DNA of 64,000 nucleotides from Lachnospiraceae bacterium (lineage in GTDB: Bacteria > Bacillota > Clostridia > Lachnospirales > Lachnospiraceae). Below, piece after piece: positions 8,870-16,648 of this stretch. The DNA lies in assembly GCA_910574185.1 (NCBI GenBank), contig CAJSZQ010000001.1, positions 186,001 to 250,000 on the forward strand. The letters are read 5' to 3'. The notes under the pieces are model-generated. The model saw only the letters and a program-made list of their open reading frames with translations, was not told where the DNA came from and did not search any database. A program made the position numbers and the translations under genes. The stretch's first letter is position 1, and every line of letters starts with the position of its first letter.

Positions 8870-9231
8870 TTTGAATTTTCCTCCTCTCCTTTAGAATCTC
8901 CGGGATCAACCGCAACGCTGAGCCGCCATTCAAATTCGCTAATCATTCGGTTCATAGCTTCAATAACTGCAGAACCTAATGGCGGGTCGAAAATCAGTTT
9001 CACTTTCAGATGCATATAGGATTTTACCAATTCCAATCGCGAATCATCTGGGATAAAGTCAGTCCACACCTCATCCTCCCCTTTGATTGAAAAACCCCGT
9101 GATGGTCCTACACCAATCTGGTTCAGAATCATGAATACGGAGTTTATATGCATAATCAAATCAGTATCGAATTGTTCATACTCTTCGATGATCCCGAGCA
9201 TTTTCTTGATTGATGTAAGTATGCTTTCCAT
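8866..9231 (-). CDS. Conserved head-region protein, possible connector
   Basis: A 121-residue protein from the ATG at 9231 (MESILTSIKKMLGIIEEYEQ), chosen because GAGGAAGG lies 7 nt upstream; an earlier in-frame ATG at 9267 lacks this. Features are 'LIMHINSVFMILNQIGVGP' (about residues 30-48) and 'WTDFIPDDSRLELVKSYMHL'. This family accompanies head genes in many siphophages and is often described as a head-tail connector-like protein. Its stop overlaps the next start by 4 bp, a sign of translational coupling. Confidence 0.6.
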   Translation of the reverse strand: MESILTSIKKMLGIIEEYEQFDTDLIMHINSVFMILNQIGVGPSRGFSIKGEDEVWTDFIPDDSRLELVKSYMHLKVKLIFDPPLGSAVIEAMNRMISEFEWRLSVAVDPGDSKGEEENSK

Positions 9232-9248
9232 AAATCCTTCCTCTTTCT

Positions 9249-9665
9249 TTAATGTTTCCAGGGACATGTGTCATTTCTTGTTCGCTCCGGCGGAAGCCTG
9301 ACCAGCAGCTCCTCATCACCATAATGGATAGCATTATGGGTATTAAGTGTTGTTGTAATCAGGTACTCAGGATTAAGCAGGAAATCACTACAGGTTTCAA
9401 TATCCTTAGGAAGAATCGGATTCATATGATGGATAAATATTTTTCCGCAGATGTCATATCCGTCAATACCCAAGTCACATCCCCCATCCCGCAGAATCAC
9501 AAAATCCCGAACAGACTTCCATTCCTGGGATCTATAAAACTCCTGATTAATAAACCTGTCAAAACCAAATGTTTCCTTGCCTACAGAACCATTAAGCTGC
9601 AGGTATCGAAACCTCTCCTCGAATGTTCTCAGCATGGAAAGTTCGGAATATGTTCTAATACTCAT
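9249..9665 (-). CDS. HNH endonuclease next to terminase
   Basis: About 138 residues from the ATG at 9665 (MSIRTYSELSML), which stands 9 nt after GGAGG. The HNH core is visible: 'DFVILRDGGCDLGIDG' then 'IFIHHMNPILPKD' with the His pair, and 'NPEYLITTTLNTHNAIHYG' with the final Asn-His. Free-standing HNH proteins beside terminase genes assist DNA packaging cleavage in many HK97-like phages, which is the likely role. The start lies inside the 3' end of the small terminase gene. A homing function is possible but less likely given its position. Confidence 0.8.
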   Translation of the reverse strand: MSIRTYSELSMLRTFEERFRYLQLNGSVGKETFGFDRFINQEFYRSQEWKSVRDFVILRDGGCDLGIDGYDICGKIFIHHMNPILPKDIETCSDFLLNPEYLITTTLNTHNAIHYGDEELLVRLPPERTRNDTCPWKH

Positions 9666-9996
9666 CGTCATCATCCTCCTGCCCACTATATCTACGGAAA
9701 GAGGCCATCGCCTGATCGTACATCTCCTTTATGTCCTTTGCTGAAGCAACTGCCTCTGTTTTGGCCTTTACAAGCTCGTTCTCCAAAGCGATCTTTTCCT
9801 GCTCATACTTCTCTCTGGATGAGCCAAGCTTTAAAAAGTGAACTATTTCCTGAGAAGATGCCGTTCCATTTCTTAACCGTTCTTCCGCAACATCCATCGC
9901 CAAAGAAATCATCTGGTTTTCTCTTGCCTCAGGTGTCAGAGCCGGACGCATCCTGCGGGCAGTCCCTGATGAACTAACGACTTTGGTTTTTCCCAC
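9655..9996 (-). CDS. Terminase small subunit-like protein
   Basis: About 113 residues if translated from the GTG at 9996, which follows GAGAGGAGG by 8 nt; an upstream ATG at 10026 has no ribosome site. The sequence 'SSSGTARRMRPALTPEAREN' followed by a helical region and 'HFLKLGSSREKYEQEK' matches proteins called small terminase in Clostridia phages: a basic N-terminus, helices and an acidic tail (DDDDEY). Position before HNH and large terminase supports it. It would recognise the packaging site, possibly the GC-rich palindromic DNA just upstream. Confidence 0.65.
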   Translation of the reverse strand: MGKTKVVSSSGTARRMRPALTPEARENQMISLAMDVAEERLRNGTASSQEIVHFLKLGSSREKYEQEKIALENELVKAKTEAVASAKDIKEMYDQAMASFRRYSGQEDDDDEY

Positions 9997-10082
9997 AGTT
10001 ATCGCCTCCTCTCGTTCAAATATCATTTGGTTTTAACATAGTTCTGTTGGGAATCAATATACTAATAGACCAGTTTCATGAC

Positions 10083-10183
10083 ACTAAAAAGAACTCGCAA
10101 AGCTGTTTCACGCCTGAATCTGAAAGGAGAAAACAGGAAAGCGATCCTGTGGCGTCATACGAACCCTGCGAGTTCTTTTTAGT
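10083..10183. repeat. Long inverted repeat with 17-bp perfect arms
   Basis: ACTAAAAAGAACTCGCA (10083-10099) and its exact complement (10167-10183) flank 67 bp. Each arm ends with a T run on one strand, so it can act as a terminator in both directions or fold as an RNA of about 100 nt. It lies between the small terminase and the next upstream gene. The arm start CACTAAAAAG recurs at 15973 in another structured region. Confidence 0.75.
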
Positions 10184-10244
10184 ACCATGAAAATATAAAA
10201 AGTTTCTACAAAAATATCCCCCAGAGAATTTTCAAAGACCGCCG

Positions 10245-10325
10245 CGATAAGGGAGGGGGTGCTATTTTGGCGACCCCCCCCCTATACCTTATGGCAGCCC
10301 TGTCAGCGGAGGCTCTGACAGTATA
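10245..10325. other. GC-rich palindromic region, candidate packaging site
   Basis: This noncoding stretch contains GGGAGGGGGT (10251-10260) opposite ACCCCCCCCC (10273-10282) and a second stem CTGTCAG/CTGACAG (10300-10321). It lies just upstream of the small terminase gene, where cos or pac sites are common. No function can be proven from sequence alone. Confidence 0.4.
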
Positions 10326-10335
10326 CGAATTGTTG

Positions 10336-10620
10336 TTAGCTTGCTTTATTGCTTGAATCCTGATTACTTTTCCTGCTATTACCTTGTTTCTTCACCTTTT
10401 TATAGATGTTCAGGAAATCGTATTTAATGATTTCATCGATTGCACGTTCCACTTCGATGTCATTCTCTTCATCCGACATCTGTTCAGAAGTTCGCGCAAT
10501 TCTTCCAAGATAAGCGCAAGTATTGTAACCTTTTTCCACATCGAACAGAAACCAGGAATGAAACTGTTCAAATGGATCAAACGGATTGTCAATCGTTGTC
10601 AACATGCATTGCTGTTGCAT
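10336..10620 (-). CDS. Small acidic phage protein next to RNA polymerase-like gene
   Basis: 94 residues from ATG at 10620 (MQQQCMLTTIDNPFDPFEQF), which has AAAGGAG upstream; longer starts have none. The N-terminal stretch 'TTIDNPFDPFEQFHSWFLFD' and 'GYNTCAYLGRIARTSEQMS' are seen in a conserved family of Firmicutes phages encoded near terminase genes. It is mixed alpha-helical with a basic tail (KKVKKQGNSRKSNQ). No function is known to me. It may be a partner of the polymerase-like protein since the two genes are adjacent. Confidence 0.65.
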   Translation of the reverse strand: MQQQCMLTTIDNPFDPFEQFHSWFLFDVEKGYNTCAYLGRIARTSEQMSDEENDIEVERAIDEIIKYDFLNIYKKVKKQGNSRKSNQDSSNKAS

Positions 10621-10639
10621 GAACAATTCACTCCTTTCA

Positions 10640-13321
10640 TTACAAGTATTTAGACACGGTTGATGTAGAAATGCCAAGTGCTTCAGCAATCTCAGATGTG
10701 CTATAACCAGAAGCGCTCATAGAGGCAATCTTGTTCTGCTTAGCGGTACTCAATGTTGTAGTAGCACGGGGTGTCGCTCGCTGTCTGAGGCTGTCGATGT
10801 CGGCATTATTGAGAATCTGTGTCAGCTTGCTTTCGCTAATAGCTCCGGCTTGTATAGCTTCCCATTCTCTATCTGTTATGACAACTGGCTTGCGCTCTGC
10901 TCCCACCTGTTTTCGTGCTGCTGTGAGAGCCTGTTGATTTGCTTTCTTGATCTCAGCATTGGTCATGTCGGGATTTGCCTGCTTCTTTGCCGTTACTGTA
11001 GCATTTGCAATTACCTGAGCCTGTCTTTCGCGAGGGGCGTTCTTAAGGGCCACATTGAGCTTAGCATTAAGGGAGTCTACTTCGTTCTGGTAGGCCGCCT
11101 TGGCGGAAGCAGAGTAGGGGATCTTACCGGTACTCACCATCTCCTTACGAGCCTGGTTAGCCAGGGACTTCATCTTATTAGCATAGGAGGCATAGGCTTC
11201 TTCCTGAGGGGTGCCTGAGGAAAGGGTACGGGCGTCCTTGGCTTCAGCCATCTGTGTGCTGGCCTGTGTGCGGGTCTTGGTCTTTCCGGTTTTCTTGTCA
11301 ACATAGGTAAGATCGTCAGCAGTCTTGTAGCTCAAGGAGCCGTCCTCATTGATAGTGGGGCTTCCTTTACGCTTAGGCACAGATACCTCAGATTTAGCAC
11401 GCGAAATCAAAGTGGCGGCGCCTTCTTTATACTTTCCGTCTTCGACTCTTCCCTGATACTTCTTTTTCAGAGATGCGATTCCGTTATCCTGCTCACTTCT
11501 CTTATAGTCGAGATTATGCTTCTCGGCGTCAATAACAACCATGCTATGCCGGACTGCACGAGCAAGTTCATCTTCTGTAGCGCCCTTTAATGTCATATCA
11601 GTAATCAGATTTGACACTTTTCCCATCTCGGTTTGAGTATTTTTCATCCGCTTATAGGGCTGCGTAGTGCTGTCAGGACCATACTTCTCTTTAGGATCGA
11701 ATCCTTCCAATCCTTTGAGCGGATGGGTAGACGTAATCTTAATTTTTCCGCCTGTCGGAATTACCATAACAGTGTCGCCATCGAAATCGGCACCCGACAA
11801 ACGTTCCGCAACTTTACTGTTAATACCGATTGCATCTTTTGGTGTATTACCAAGTACCTTCTTACCTTCTGGTTGCTTATTGTTCACGGTAAGAACCGGA
11901 ATTTCAAAAGTACCACCATGCGGATACCGAATCAAAGCGACCTGCTCTCCATTCTTATAATTTGGAGCATAGACTTCTGTATCTTTGATTGTGGTCAAAG
12001 GTAATATGACCTGGTACTTCTGTCTTGGTAATGCTGCTGCCTGAAGATGCACTGCCGCCGAATCGCAATCATCAGCAAATGATTTAAGCAATGTCTTCTT
12101 GACAGTAGGGTTGGTAAGCGCACAAATTTCGTCATACTCTGCAACTTTATCAGCAGTGGCAAGTCCAAGCTGCTTATTGATAAGGGTCATGCTTTGCTTC
12201 GACAAGAACTGGGACGGAAGATGGTCGCTCCATTCTCCCCAATCTCCTTCTTCAGCACGCTTGTTGATAAGGGAAAGTTTTTCATTCCCATCTTTGTCAA
12301 TATAATAGCTCTGTCCTCCATGTTCCTTAATCAAAGAGCCAAATGGATTGTCAGGATCATCTTTGATTTTCTTAAGAACATCGGTCATCGGTGTTCCAGT
12401 TTTCTTGTTTGTATTGAATAACACATCCACGCCATCCGGGAGGTCATCAGAATATACTGCCATTCCTTTCAGATAATGCGTTCCATCAACCATAATGCGA
12501 ACCTGGGCATAATGGGAATCGCCAAGCGACAAATCATCCACGCCTCTCCGAATCTCGATTACGCCATCTTTCTGGATACCACCGTCTTCCGCATAGTTAA
12601 TTTTCAGGCGACTGGAATCCATACTTTCCGGATATTGAAACGCGGGTCTTATTTTCTGCCCGTCTTCGCTGAGAATCTGGTCATAGTCCTTTACTGAATG
12701 AACATTATCGAAATCATAAATTTCTCTATGCTCTGTCCCAGGAGGGCATATGACCTTGATGTTCGTCTGTTTGCCTGGATTTGTCACTTGCGGAACACCA
12801 CCGCCATAAACCGGATATCCCTCCATCTCCAAAATATAAAGCGCCTGGTTCAGCTTTTCTCTGGAAATCCCAAGTTCACGCTCAACTCCAGTGCCAACGT
12901 CGATCATTCCTTTTTCGTCAATCATCTTTTTCAGAAAATCGGCAGTCGTTTTAGCCTGGTTCATGCGGGCTTCGGAATTTTCATTGAGAAGAGAGCGTAC
13001 CGAAGAATCATTAGCAAATCCCATCTTTTCGGCAATTTCGTTAAGACTGTATCCCTTTTCTCTAAGTCCTTTAGCAGTTGCAACCTGGAGAGAGCGCCGT
13101 TCATCTTTTGCAAGGCTCATCTGAGTGCGCAACTGAGTAGTTGTCAGACCAAGTTGTTCCGCAATTTCTGTCTCACGAAGCCCTTGACTTTTCAACTCAT
13201 CAATACGGCTGAGAAAATCGCCACTGTGCTGGTAAGGATTATCGCCGGAACCCCAAGGATAGCGGCCGGAACGTCTTGGCATTCCATAATGCATTAAAAT
13301 TTCTTCCGCAACGGGATTCAT
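10640..13321 (-). CDS. Single-chain RNA polymerase-like protein (YonO-like, DFDGD motif)
   Basis: 893 residues. The key motif 'RLSGADFDGDTVMVIP' (about 508-521) holds the three aspartates that bind catalytic Mg in the double-psi beta-barrel RNA polymerase superfamily, as in Bacillus phage YonO and crAss-like virion polymerases. The preceding 'VALIRYPHGGTFEIPVLTVN' (about 461-480) fits the other barrel region. N-terminal helix-turn-helix units (about 45-115, 'ETEIAEQLGLT', 'LNEIAEKMGF') and a C-terminal one ('STSEIAEALGISTSTVSKYL') suggest DNA binding. It starts 'LMHYGMPRRSGRYPWGSG', similar to the HHG motif of head-region proteins. It overlaps the upstream nuclease gene stop. Likely a phage transcriptase; whether packaged in the virion is inference. 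Confidence 0.75.
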   Translation of the reverse strand: MNPVAEEILMHYGMPRRSGRYPWGSGDNPYQHSGDFLSRIDELKSQGLRETEIAEQLGLTTTQLRTQMSLAKDERRSLQVATAKGLREKGYSLNEIAEKMGFANDSSVRSLLNENSEARMNQAKTTADFLKKMIDEKGMIDVGTGVERELGISREKLNQALYILEMEGYPVYGGGVPQVTNPGKQTNIKVICPPGTEHREIYDFDNVHSVKDYDQILSEDGQKIRPAFQYPESMDSSRLKINYAEDGGIQKDGVIEIRRGVDDLSLGDSHYAQVRIMVDGTHYLKGMAVYSDDLPDGVDVLFNTNKKTGTPMTDVLKKIKDDPDNPFGSLIKEHGGQSYYIDKDGNEKLSLINKRAEEGDWGEWSDHLPSQFLSKQSMTLINKQLGLATADKVAEYDEICALTNPTVKKTLLKSFADDCDSAAVHLQAAALPRQKYQVILPLTTIKDTEVYAPNYKNGEQVALIRYPHGGTFEIPVLTVNNKQPEGKKVLGNTPKDAIGINSKVAERLSGADFDGDTVMVIPTGGKIKITSTHPLKGLEGFDPKEKYGPDSTTQPYKRMKNTQTEMGKVSNLITDMTLKGATEDELARAVRHSMVVIDAEKHNLDYKRSEQDNGIASLKKKYQGRVEDGKYKEGAATLISRAKSEVSVPKRKGSPTINEDGSLSYKTADDLTYVDKKTGKTKTRTQASTQMAEAKDARTLSSGTPQEEAYASYANKMKSLANQARKEMVSTGKIPYSASAKAAYQNEVDSLNAKLNVALKNAPRERQAQVIANATVTAKKQANPDMTNAEIKKANQQALTAARKQVGAERKPVVITDREWEAIQAGAISESKLTQILNNADIDSLRQRATPRATTTLSTAKQNKIASMSASGYSTSEIAEALGISTSTVSKYL

Positions 13322-13323
13322 GC

Positions 13324-13881
13324 TTACTCCTCCTGTTCTTTAATTTTGTTAATGATTCTGTCAAACGTGATGATTTTATCCATGATTGGTGCGATATCCT
13401 CAACTGTCGGATTACCGACCAAAATATCATCCGACTGATACAGACGGAGCTCCATACGAATATCTGCCGGTTTGACTTTGTATTCCAAACAAAAAAGAGC
13501 AGCGTATACTTCTAGCTGCTCCATGTGGGCCGGAATAGCCCCCGTTTTTAAATCATGTATTCTCAGCAAATCACCACGGAAAGCAATCGCATCCGCTGTA
13601 CCAAAACAGTTGTCTGAGTAAAACAGAATTTGTTCAGGTGTCATTTTGAAACCGATAGCATCATTAACATATGCGTTCAGTGTCTTTTTCGATTTTGGTA
13701 ACTTTTGGCCAAGCCGGATACACTGCGCCGCAAATTCATGGAGCTGTGTTCCTTTCTGCGTCGCTAAAAATCTGCTGTAAGATTCCGCAACTTTATCTTC
13801 ACTGTAATTAATCCAGTGGTACTTGCTTGCGCCAAGAAAGGCGTGCTGCCCTTCAAGGTTTGAATGCTTGTTGAAGTTCAT
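13324..13881 (-). CDS. PD-(D/E)XK nuclease (RecB/Cas4-like)
   Basis: 185 residues with the RecB-type nuclease order: His in 'KGTQLHEFAAQ' (about 45), Asp in 'CFGTADAIAF' (about 95), Asp-x-Lys in 'IHDLKTGAIP' (about 108) and the Gln-Tyr helix 'QLEVYAALF' (about 122). No Cys cluster is present, so it is not a complete Cas4. Phage exonucleases of this type process DNA ends during replication or recombination. The gene starts within the end of the upstream VRR-NUC gene and its stop overlaps the ribosome site of the polymerase-like gene, so the three are probably one operon. Confidence 0.75.
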   Translation of the reverse strand: MNFNKHSNLEGQHAFLGASKYHWINYSEDKVAESYSRFLATQKGTQLHEFAAQCIRLGQKLPKSKKTLNAYVNDAIGFKMTPEQILFYSDNCFGTADAIAFRGDLLRIHDLKTGAIPAHMEQLEVYAALFCLEYKVKPADIRMELRLYQSDDILVGNPTVEDIAPIMDKIITFDRIINKIKEQEE

Positions 13882-14155
13882 GCAATACTTCCTCCTTGTT
13901 CTCGGGACAGATGAATCTTGAAAAAGACATCTTGTTCATCAGTCCAACGTAATACTCTTGGTTCGGCTGTTTTTTAGCCCTCGCAGATTTCTTACATTCC
14001 AAGGTGGCCCATTTATCTTTATACAGAATCAAGAGGTCTGGTATTCCCTGAATGTGGCTGGCATCCAGTTTGGTCACGATGCAACCTACAAACAGCTCTT
14101 TCAATTCCTTTATAAGATTTGCCTGGAAGTCTCGTTCCAACTTTGTCCCGGCCAT
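13853..14155 (-). CDS. VRR-NUC-type nuclease
   Basis: 100 residues from ATG at 14155, which follows GAGGAGG. It has the compact VRR-NUC pattern: N-terminal Glu in 'LERDFQANLIKELKEL', then 'QGIPDLLILYKDKWATLECK' (about 46-65) carrying Pro-Asp and Glu-x-Lys. These single-domain nucleases are thought to act on branched DNA or nicks and often sit in phage replication regions. It overlaps the following RecB-like gene by 29 bp. Confidence 0.75.
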   Translation of the reverse strand: MAGTKLERDFQANLIKELKELFVGCIVTKLDASHIQGIPDLLILYKDKWATLECKKSARAKKQPNQEYYVGLMNKMSFSRFICPENKEEVLHELQQAFKP

Positions 14156-14234
14156 AGGGAAACCTCCTCTCATTTTTTCTGAAAATAAAAAAGAGAAAGT
14201 AAAAGCTAAAATGGCGCTTTTATTCTTCTCTCTT

Positions 14235-14258
14235 CATAAAAGGGTATGTTTTTTTCGC
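14235..14258 (-). promoter_or_regulatory. Copy of repeated 25-bp element
   Basis: Minus-strand CGCGAAAAAAACATACC then CTTTTATGAAG. It matches the element that precedes genes between 32 and 40 kb, and lies between the zinc-binding protein gene and the VRR-NUC gene. Confidence 0.6.
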
Positions 14259-14277
14259 GGGCAAAAAAAATAGCAAA

Positions 14278-14312
14278 AGAAAAGAGCCGCTGTATGCGAC
14301 TCAAATCCGTAG
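14278..14312 (-). terminator. Terminator after zinc-binding protein gene
   Basis: GAGTCGC and GCGGCTC pair around ATACA, followed by TTTTCTTTT. Same design as the GAGTCC...GGGCTC terminators at 34-40 kb. Confidence 0.75.
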
Positions 14313-14316
14313 TATG

Positions 14317-14625
14317 TTATTCTTTATCCTCGACGTAACCATAAGGACAGATTACGCATCCCGGATAAATATTTTCACATCCGGTACATTCCGGACCAGG
14401 AGGCTCCGCTCCGATATAATTGAAAAATGTTTCTCGATCCATCCGCTGCCCACACTCAGGGCACACACATTCATTATCTTTCCATTTCATCTCTCCGCCG
14501 CATAAATCACAAATAACGGCATCTCCATCCTCATCATAGATGTCTTCATATCTTTCTGTTGGATCTGAGAATCTTTTACTGCTGCCTCCATAGATAACTT
14601 CATACTCGTTTTTTCTTCTTGTCAT
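14317..14625 (-). CDS. Small zinc-binding (Cys-rich) protein
   Basis: 102 residues with four or more Cys pairs: 'VICDLCGGEMK' and 'CVCPECGQRM' form a classical zinc ribbon (about 39-65), and 'CTGCENIYPGCVICPYG' near the C-terminus adds a second cluster. The N-terminus is acidic (RYEDIYDEDGD). It is flanked upstream by one copy of the 25-bp element and downstream by the matching terminator, so it is an independent cassette. The target is unknown; nucleic acid or protein binding is plausible. Confidence 0.65.
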   Translation of the reverse strand: MTRRKNEYEVIYGGSSKRFSDPTERYEDIYDEDGDAVICDLCGGEMKWKDNECVCPECGQRMDRETFFNYIGAEPPGPECTGCENIYPGCVICPYGYVEDKE

Positions 14626-14713
14626 TTTTTATCTCCTTTCAGTAATCAGGAAATAGGGCTGCCCCACTTCCAAATTGAACCGAAGAGACAAAAAGCTTTT
14701 TATCCTCTCCTTT

Positions 14714-14738
14714 CATAAAACACCTTGTAAAATGCACG
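14714..14738 (-). promoter_or_regulatory. Copy of repeated 25-bp element
   Basis: Minus-strand GTGCATTTTACAAGGTG then TTTTATGAAAGGAG, fitting the element consensus. It lies 90 bp upstream of the zinc-binding protein gene, so this copy has a longer leader than others. Confidence 0.55.
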
Positions 14739-14755
14739 TAGGGCATGTACCATCT

Positions 14756-15799
14756 TTATGCAGTTCTCAAATATAAATCGCCATTGCTGTTCACATAATA
14801 CTCTGCTTTTGCTTCCGAAGCGTGCAGAACAGAACGAATCGATTTGAGCATCTCAGATTCTGTACCTCTGCTGAATGAATCCACCACCAGATTAACTTTC
14901 TTTTCAAGAGCCGGCTTATCAACCTTTTTCAGAGGACCTTCTTTAAAGCTCTGAATATGTGTGCTCAATTTACTGAAACTGCTTAACATGCGCTTCTCGC
15001 ATTTACCGATGTAGGTAACGGATTCTTCCTCGACATTTGAAATATAATTGGCATCGTAATTCTGTGAATAATAGATTTCCAACAGACTGCTCATGGAATA
15101 AAGCTGTATAGAAAGTTCCAGGCAGTCCTTAATCTGAAATATCTTGTCAGTCCAAGCTACAATATCGGAACCGCTTTTAGTATTGACAGTGGAATCCAGA
15201 TCCGACATATAAAACTCAATATCTTTCATTGCAACTTTCTTTGCTTCTTGTAAACTGACAAGGGTGGCAAACCGCTGCTGCTCATGCTCCATAATCGAAC
15301 TGTAATTTTGGTAGGCAGATTTCACAAAGCTGACTTCAGATATAAGTTCTGCTTTCTTATCACCGTAAAGGAACTCCAGAATTTTGTCAATGTTCTGGTT
15401 CATCGTTTTAAGTTCGCTATTAATCTGTGCGAGGAAGTACTGGCCGGAAACTATCGACATGGCATTGAACGCTCCAAGAACGGCTGCCTGTGCTTCAACA
15501 GAATATAAAGAAGCAGTTCCTGCAATCCGCCCATTCTCGCCCTTGACCATAGTACTGAATCCACCTTGCTTTAGGGGAGTCAACGCATTTGGTATTCCGG
15601 CAGGAAATCGAACCATATACATATTGCTTAAAGCATTAGCCGCCACGACTGCAGGAAGCTGTTGCATTAGTCCTCCAATCTGGATTTTTTGCGATGAGGT
15701 AAGCTCCAGTTTTTTGATACCGGGCTTATTCTCAATATCTGTCATTTTATCACAAGGTATAATCTCAAAGTTTCCGCTTACGGCAACATTATTGTCCAT
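14756..15799 (-). CDS. 347-residue helical protein of unknown function
   Basis: Start at ATG 15799 (MDNNVAVSGNFEIIP), 7 nt after GGAGG. After a short N-terminal part there is a Gly/Ala-rich moderately hydrophobic stretch ('IGGLMQQLPAVVAANALSNM', about 58-77; 'YSVEAQAAVLGAFNAMSIVS', about 115-135), then a long helical region with likely coiled coils (residues 140-340). This build resembles soluble proteins that insert amphipathic helices in membranes, but I do not recognise the family. It stands alone, flanked upstream by about 350 bp of structured noncoding DNA, which suggests an accessory module rather than a core phage gene. Confidence 0.5.
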   Translation of the reverse strand: MDNNVAVSGNFEIIPCDKMTDIENKPGIKKLELTSSQKIQIGGLMQQLPAVVAANALSNMYMVRFPAGIPNALTPLKQGGFSTMVKGENGRIAGTASLYSVEAQAAVLGAFNAMSIVSGQYFLAQINSELKTMNQNIDKILEFLYGDKKAELISEVSFVKSAYQNYSSIMEHEQQRFATLVSLQEAKKVAMKDIEFYMSDLDSTVNTKSGSDIVAWTDKIFQIKDCLELSIQLYSMSSLLEIYYSQNYDANYISNVEEESVTYIGKCEKRMLSSFSKLSTHIQSFKEGPLKKVDKPALEKKVNLVVDSFSRGTESEMLKSIRSVLHASEAKAEYYVNSNGDLYLRTA

Positions 15800-15820
15800 C
15801 TTGCTACCTCCAAAAATAAA

Positions 15821-16102
15821 GAGAACGAGTACTTCCGCATTGCTGCCACACAACTCTCGCCCAAATTACTGGTATGAGTAAAGGAAATACCGTTCTCCAT
15901 AACAGAGCTTGTGTTTTTCACGAGGTTGTCCAATATAGGCACAATATAAAAAGTGCGCCCCACCGAAGAGACGCACTAAAAAGCGGCTCTCTCATTGTTG
16001 CGACACAATCTTAACTCTGGTAATAGGGTATAAGTAAAGAGAGATAACGCTTTTTAACAAAGCATTGTCCCTATTACCAAAATGTTTTAAAGTTGTGTCG
16101 CA
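15821..16102. other. Structured noncoding region with two related foldable units
   Basis: Two imperfect direct copies of about 65 nt occur at roughly 15833-15897 and 15990-16055, each closed by inverted ends (GAGAACG/CGTTCTC; GCGGCTCTCTC/GAGAGATAACGC). The second is embedded in larger inverted repeats: TTGCGACACAA (15998) with TTGTGTCGCA (16093), and GGTAATAGGG (16019) with CCCTATTACC (16069). There is no open frame of note. It could be a small RNA, a terminator-antiterminator, or part of a replication origin. Confidence 0.55.
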
Positions 16103-16156
16103 GTTCCAGTATACCACATACACGGCAAAAAAGAAATATCATTCTCAAAATTCTGC

Positions 16157-16339
16157 TCATGCCGTGACAAACCTGGCTCGTCTTTCCACCTCATTATATA
16201 CCATACGCAGCCCATCCGGAAAATATACCAGAATCGACATGTAACCATGCGGACAATATCCGACGGCTTCTTTCTTCAAATTCGGATAGATTGACTGAAA
16301 GCTTTCATAAATCTCGGACCATGTGTTCTTCTTTTTCAT
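16157..16339 (-). CDS. Small hypothetical protein
   Basis: 60 residues from ATG at 16339 (MKKKNTWSEIYESFQSIYPN), with AAAGGAGG 7 nt upstream. It has 'AVGYCPHGYMSILVYFPDG', a strand-rich middle, and a basic end (EVERRARFVTA). No family is recognised. It is the first gene after the repeat-containing noncoding stretch at 16361-16640, in the minus direction. Confidence 0.55.
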   Translation of the reverse strand: MKKKNTWSEIYESFQSIYPNLKKEAVGYCPHGYMSILVYFPDGLRMVYNEVERRARFVTA

Positions 16340-16360
16340 AAAACCTCCTTTCTCTCGCTC

Positions 16361-16640
16361 TGCCCACTTTCCCACCTTTTTTCACAACCTTTATATATAT
16401 TTAAACTTTTTATCACAATTAGTTAAGAAAAAGGGTGGGCAAATGGGCTTTGAGCCCGCAAACCCGCATAAATACTGGGTTTTTAGTGACCAAATCGGGG
16501 TTTCAAAAGTGGGCAGAAAGTGGGCAAATGGGCAGAAAATTGACCATTTTTACCCAAATTCCACCAAATTTCGTCCGTACCATTCTCCCAACTCTCCAAA
16601 ACCGCTCCAAAAAGTGGGCAGCCAAAAATAAAAGTGGGCA
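16361..16640. repeat. Noncoding stretch with repeated GTGGGCA motif
   Basis: GTGGGCA occurs at 16435, 16509, 16520, 16614 and 16634, with related ATGGGC at 16444 and 16529 and one inverted copy TGCCCAC at 16361. An AT-rich segment (16390-16425) lies beside it. No convincing minus-strand gene covers it. Clustered short repeats plus AT-rich DNA resemble iterons of a replication origin; this is inference. Confidence 0.4.
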
Positions 16641-16648
16641 CGGAAATT

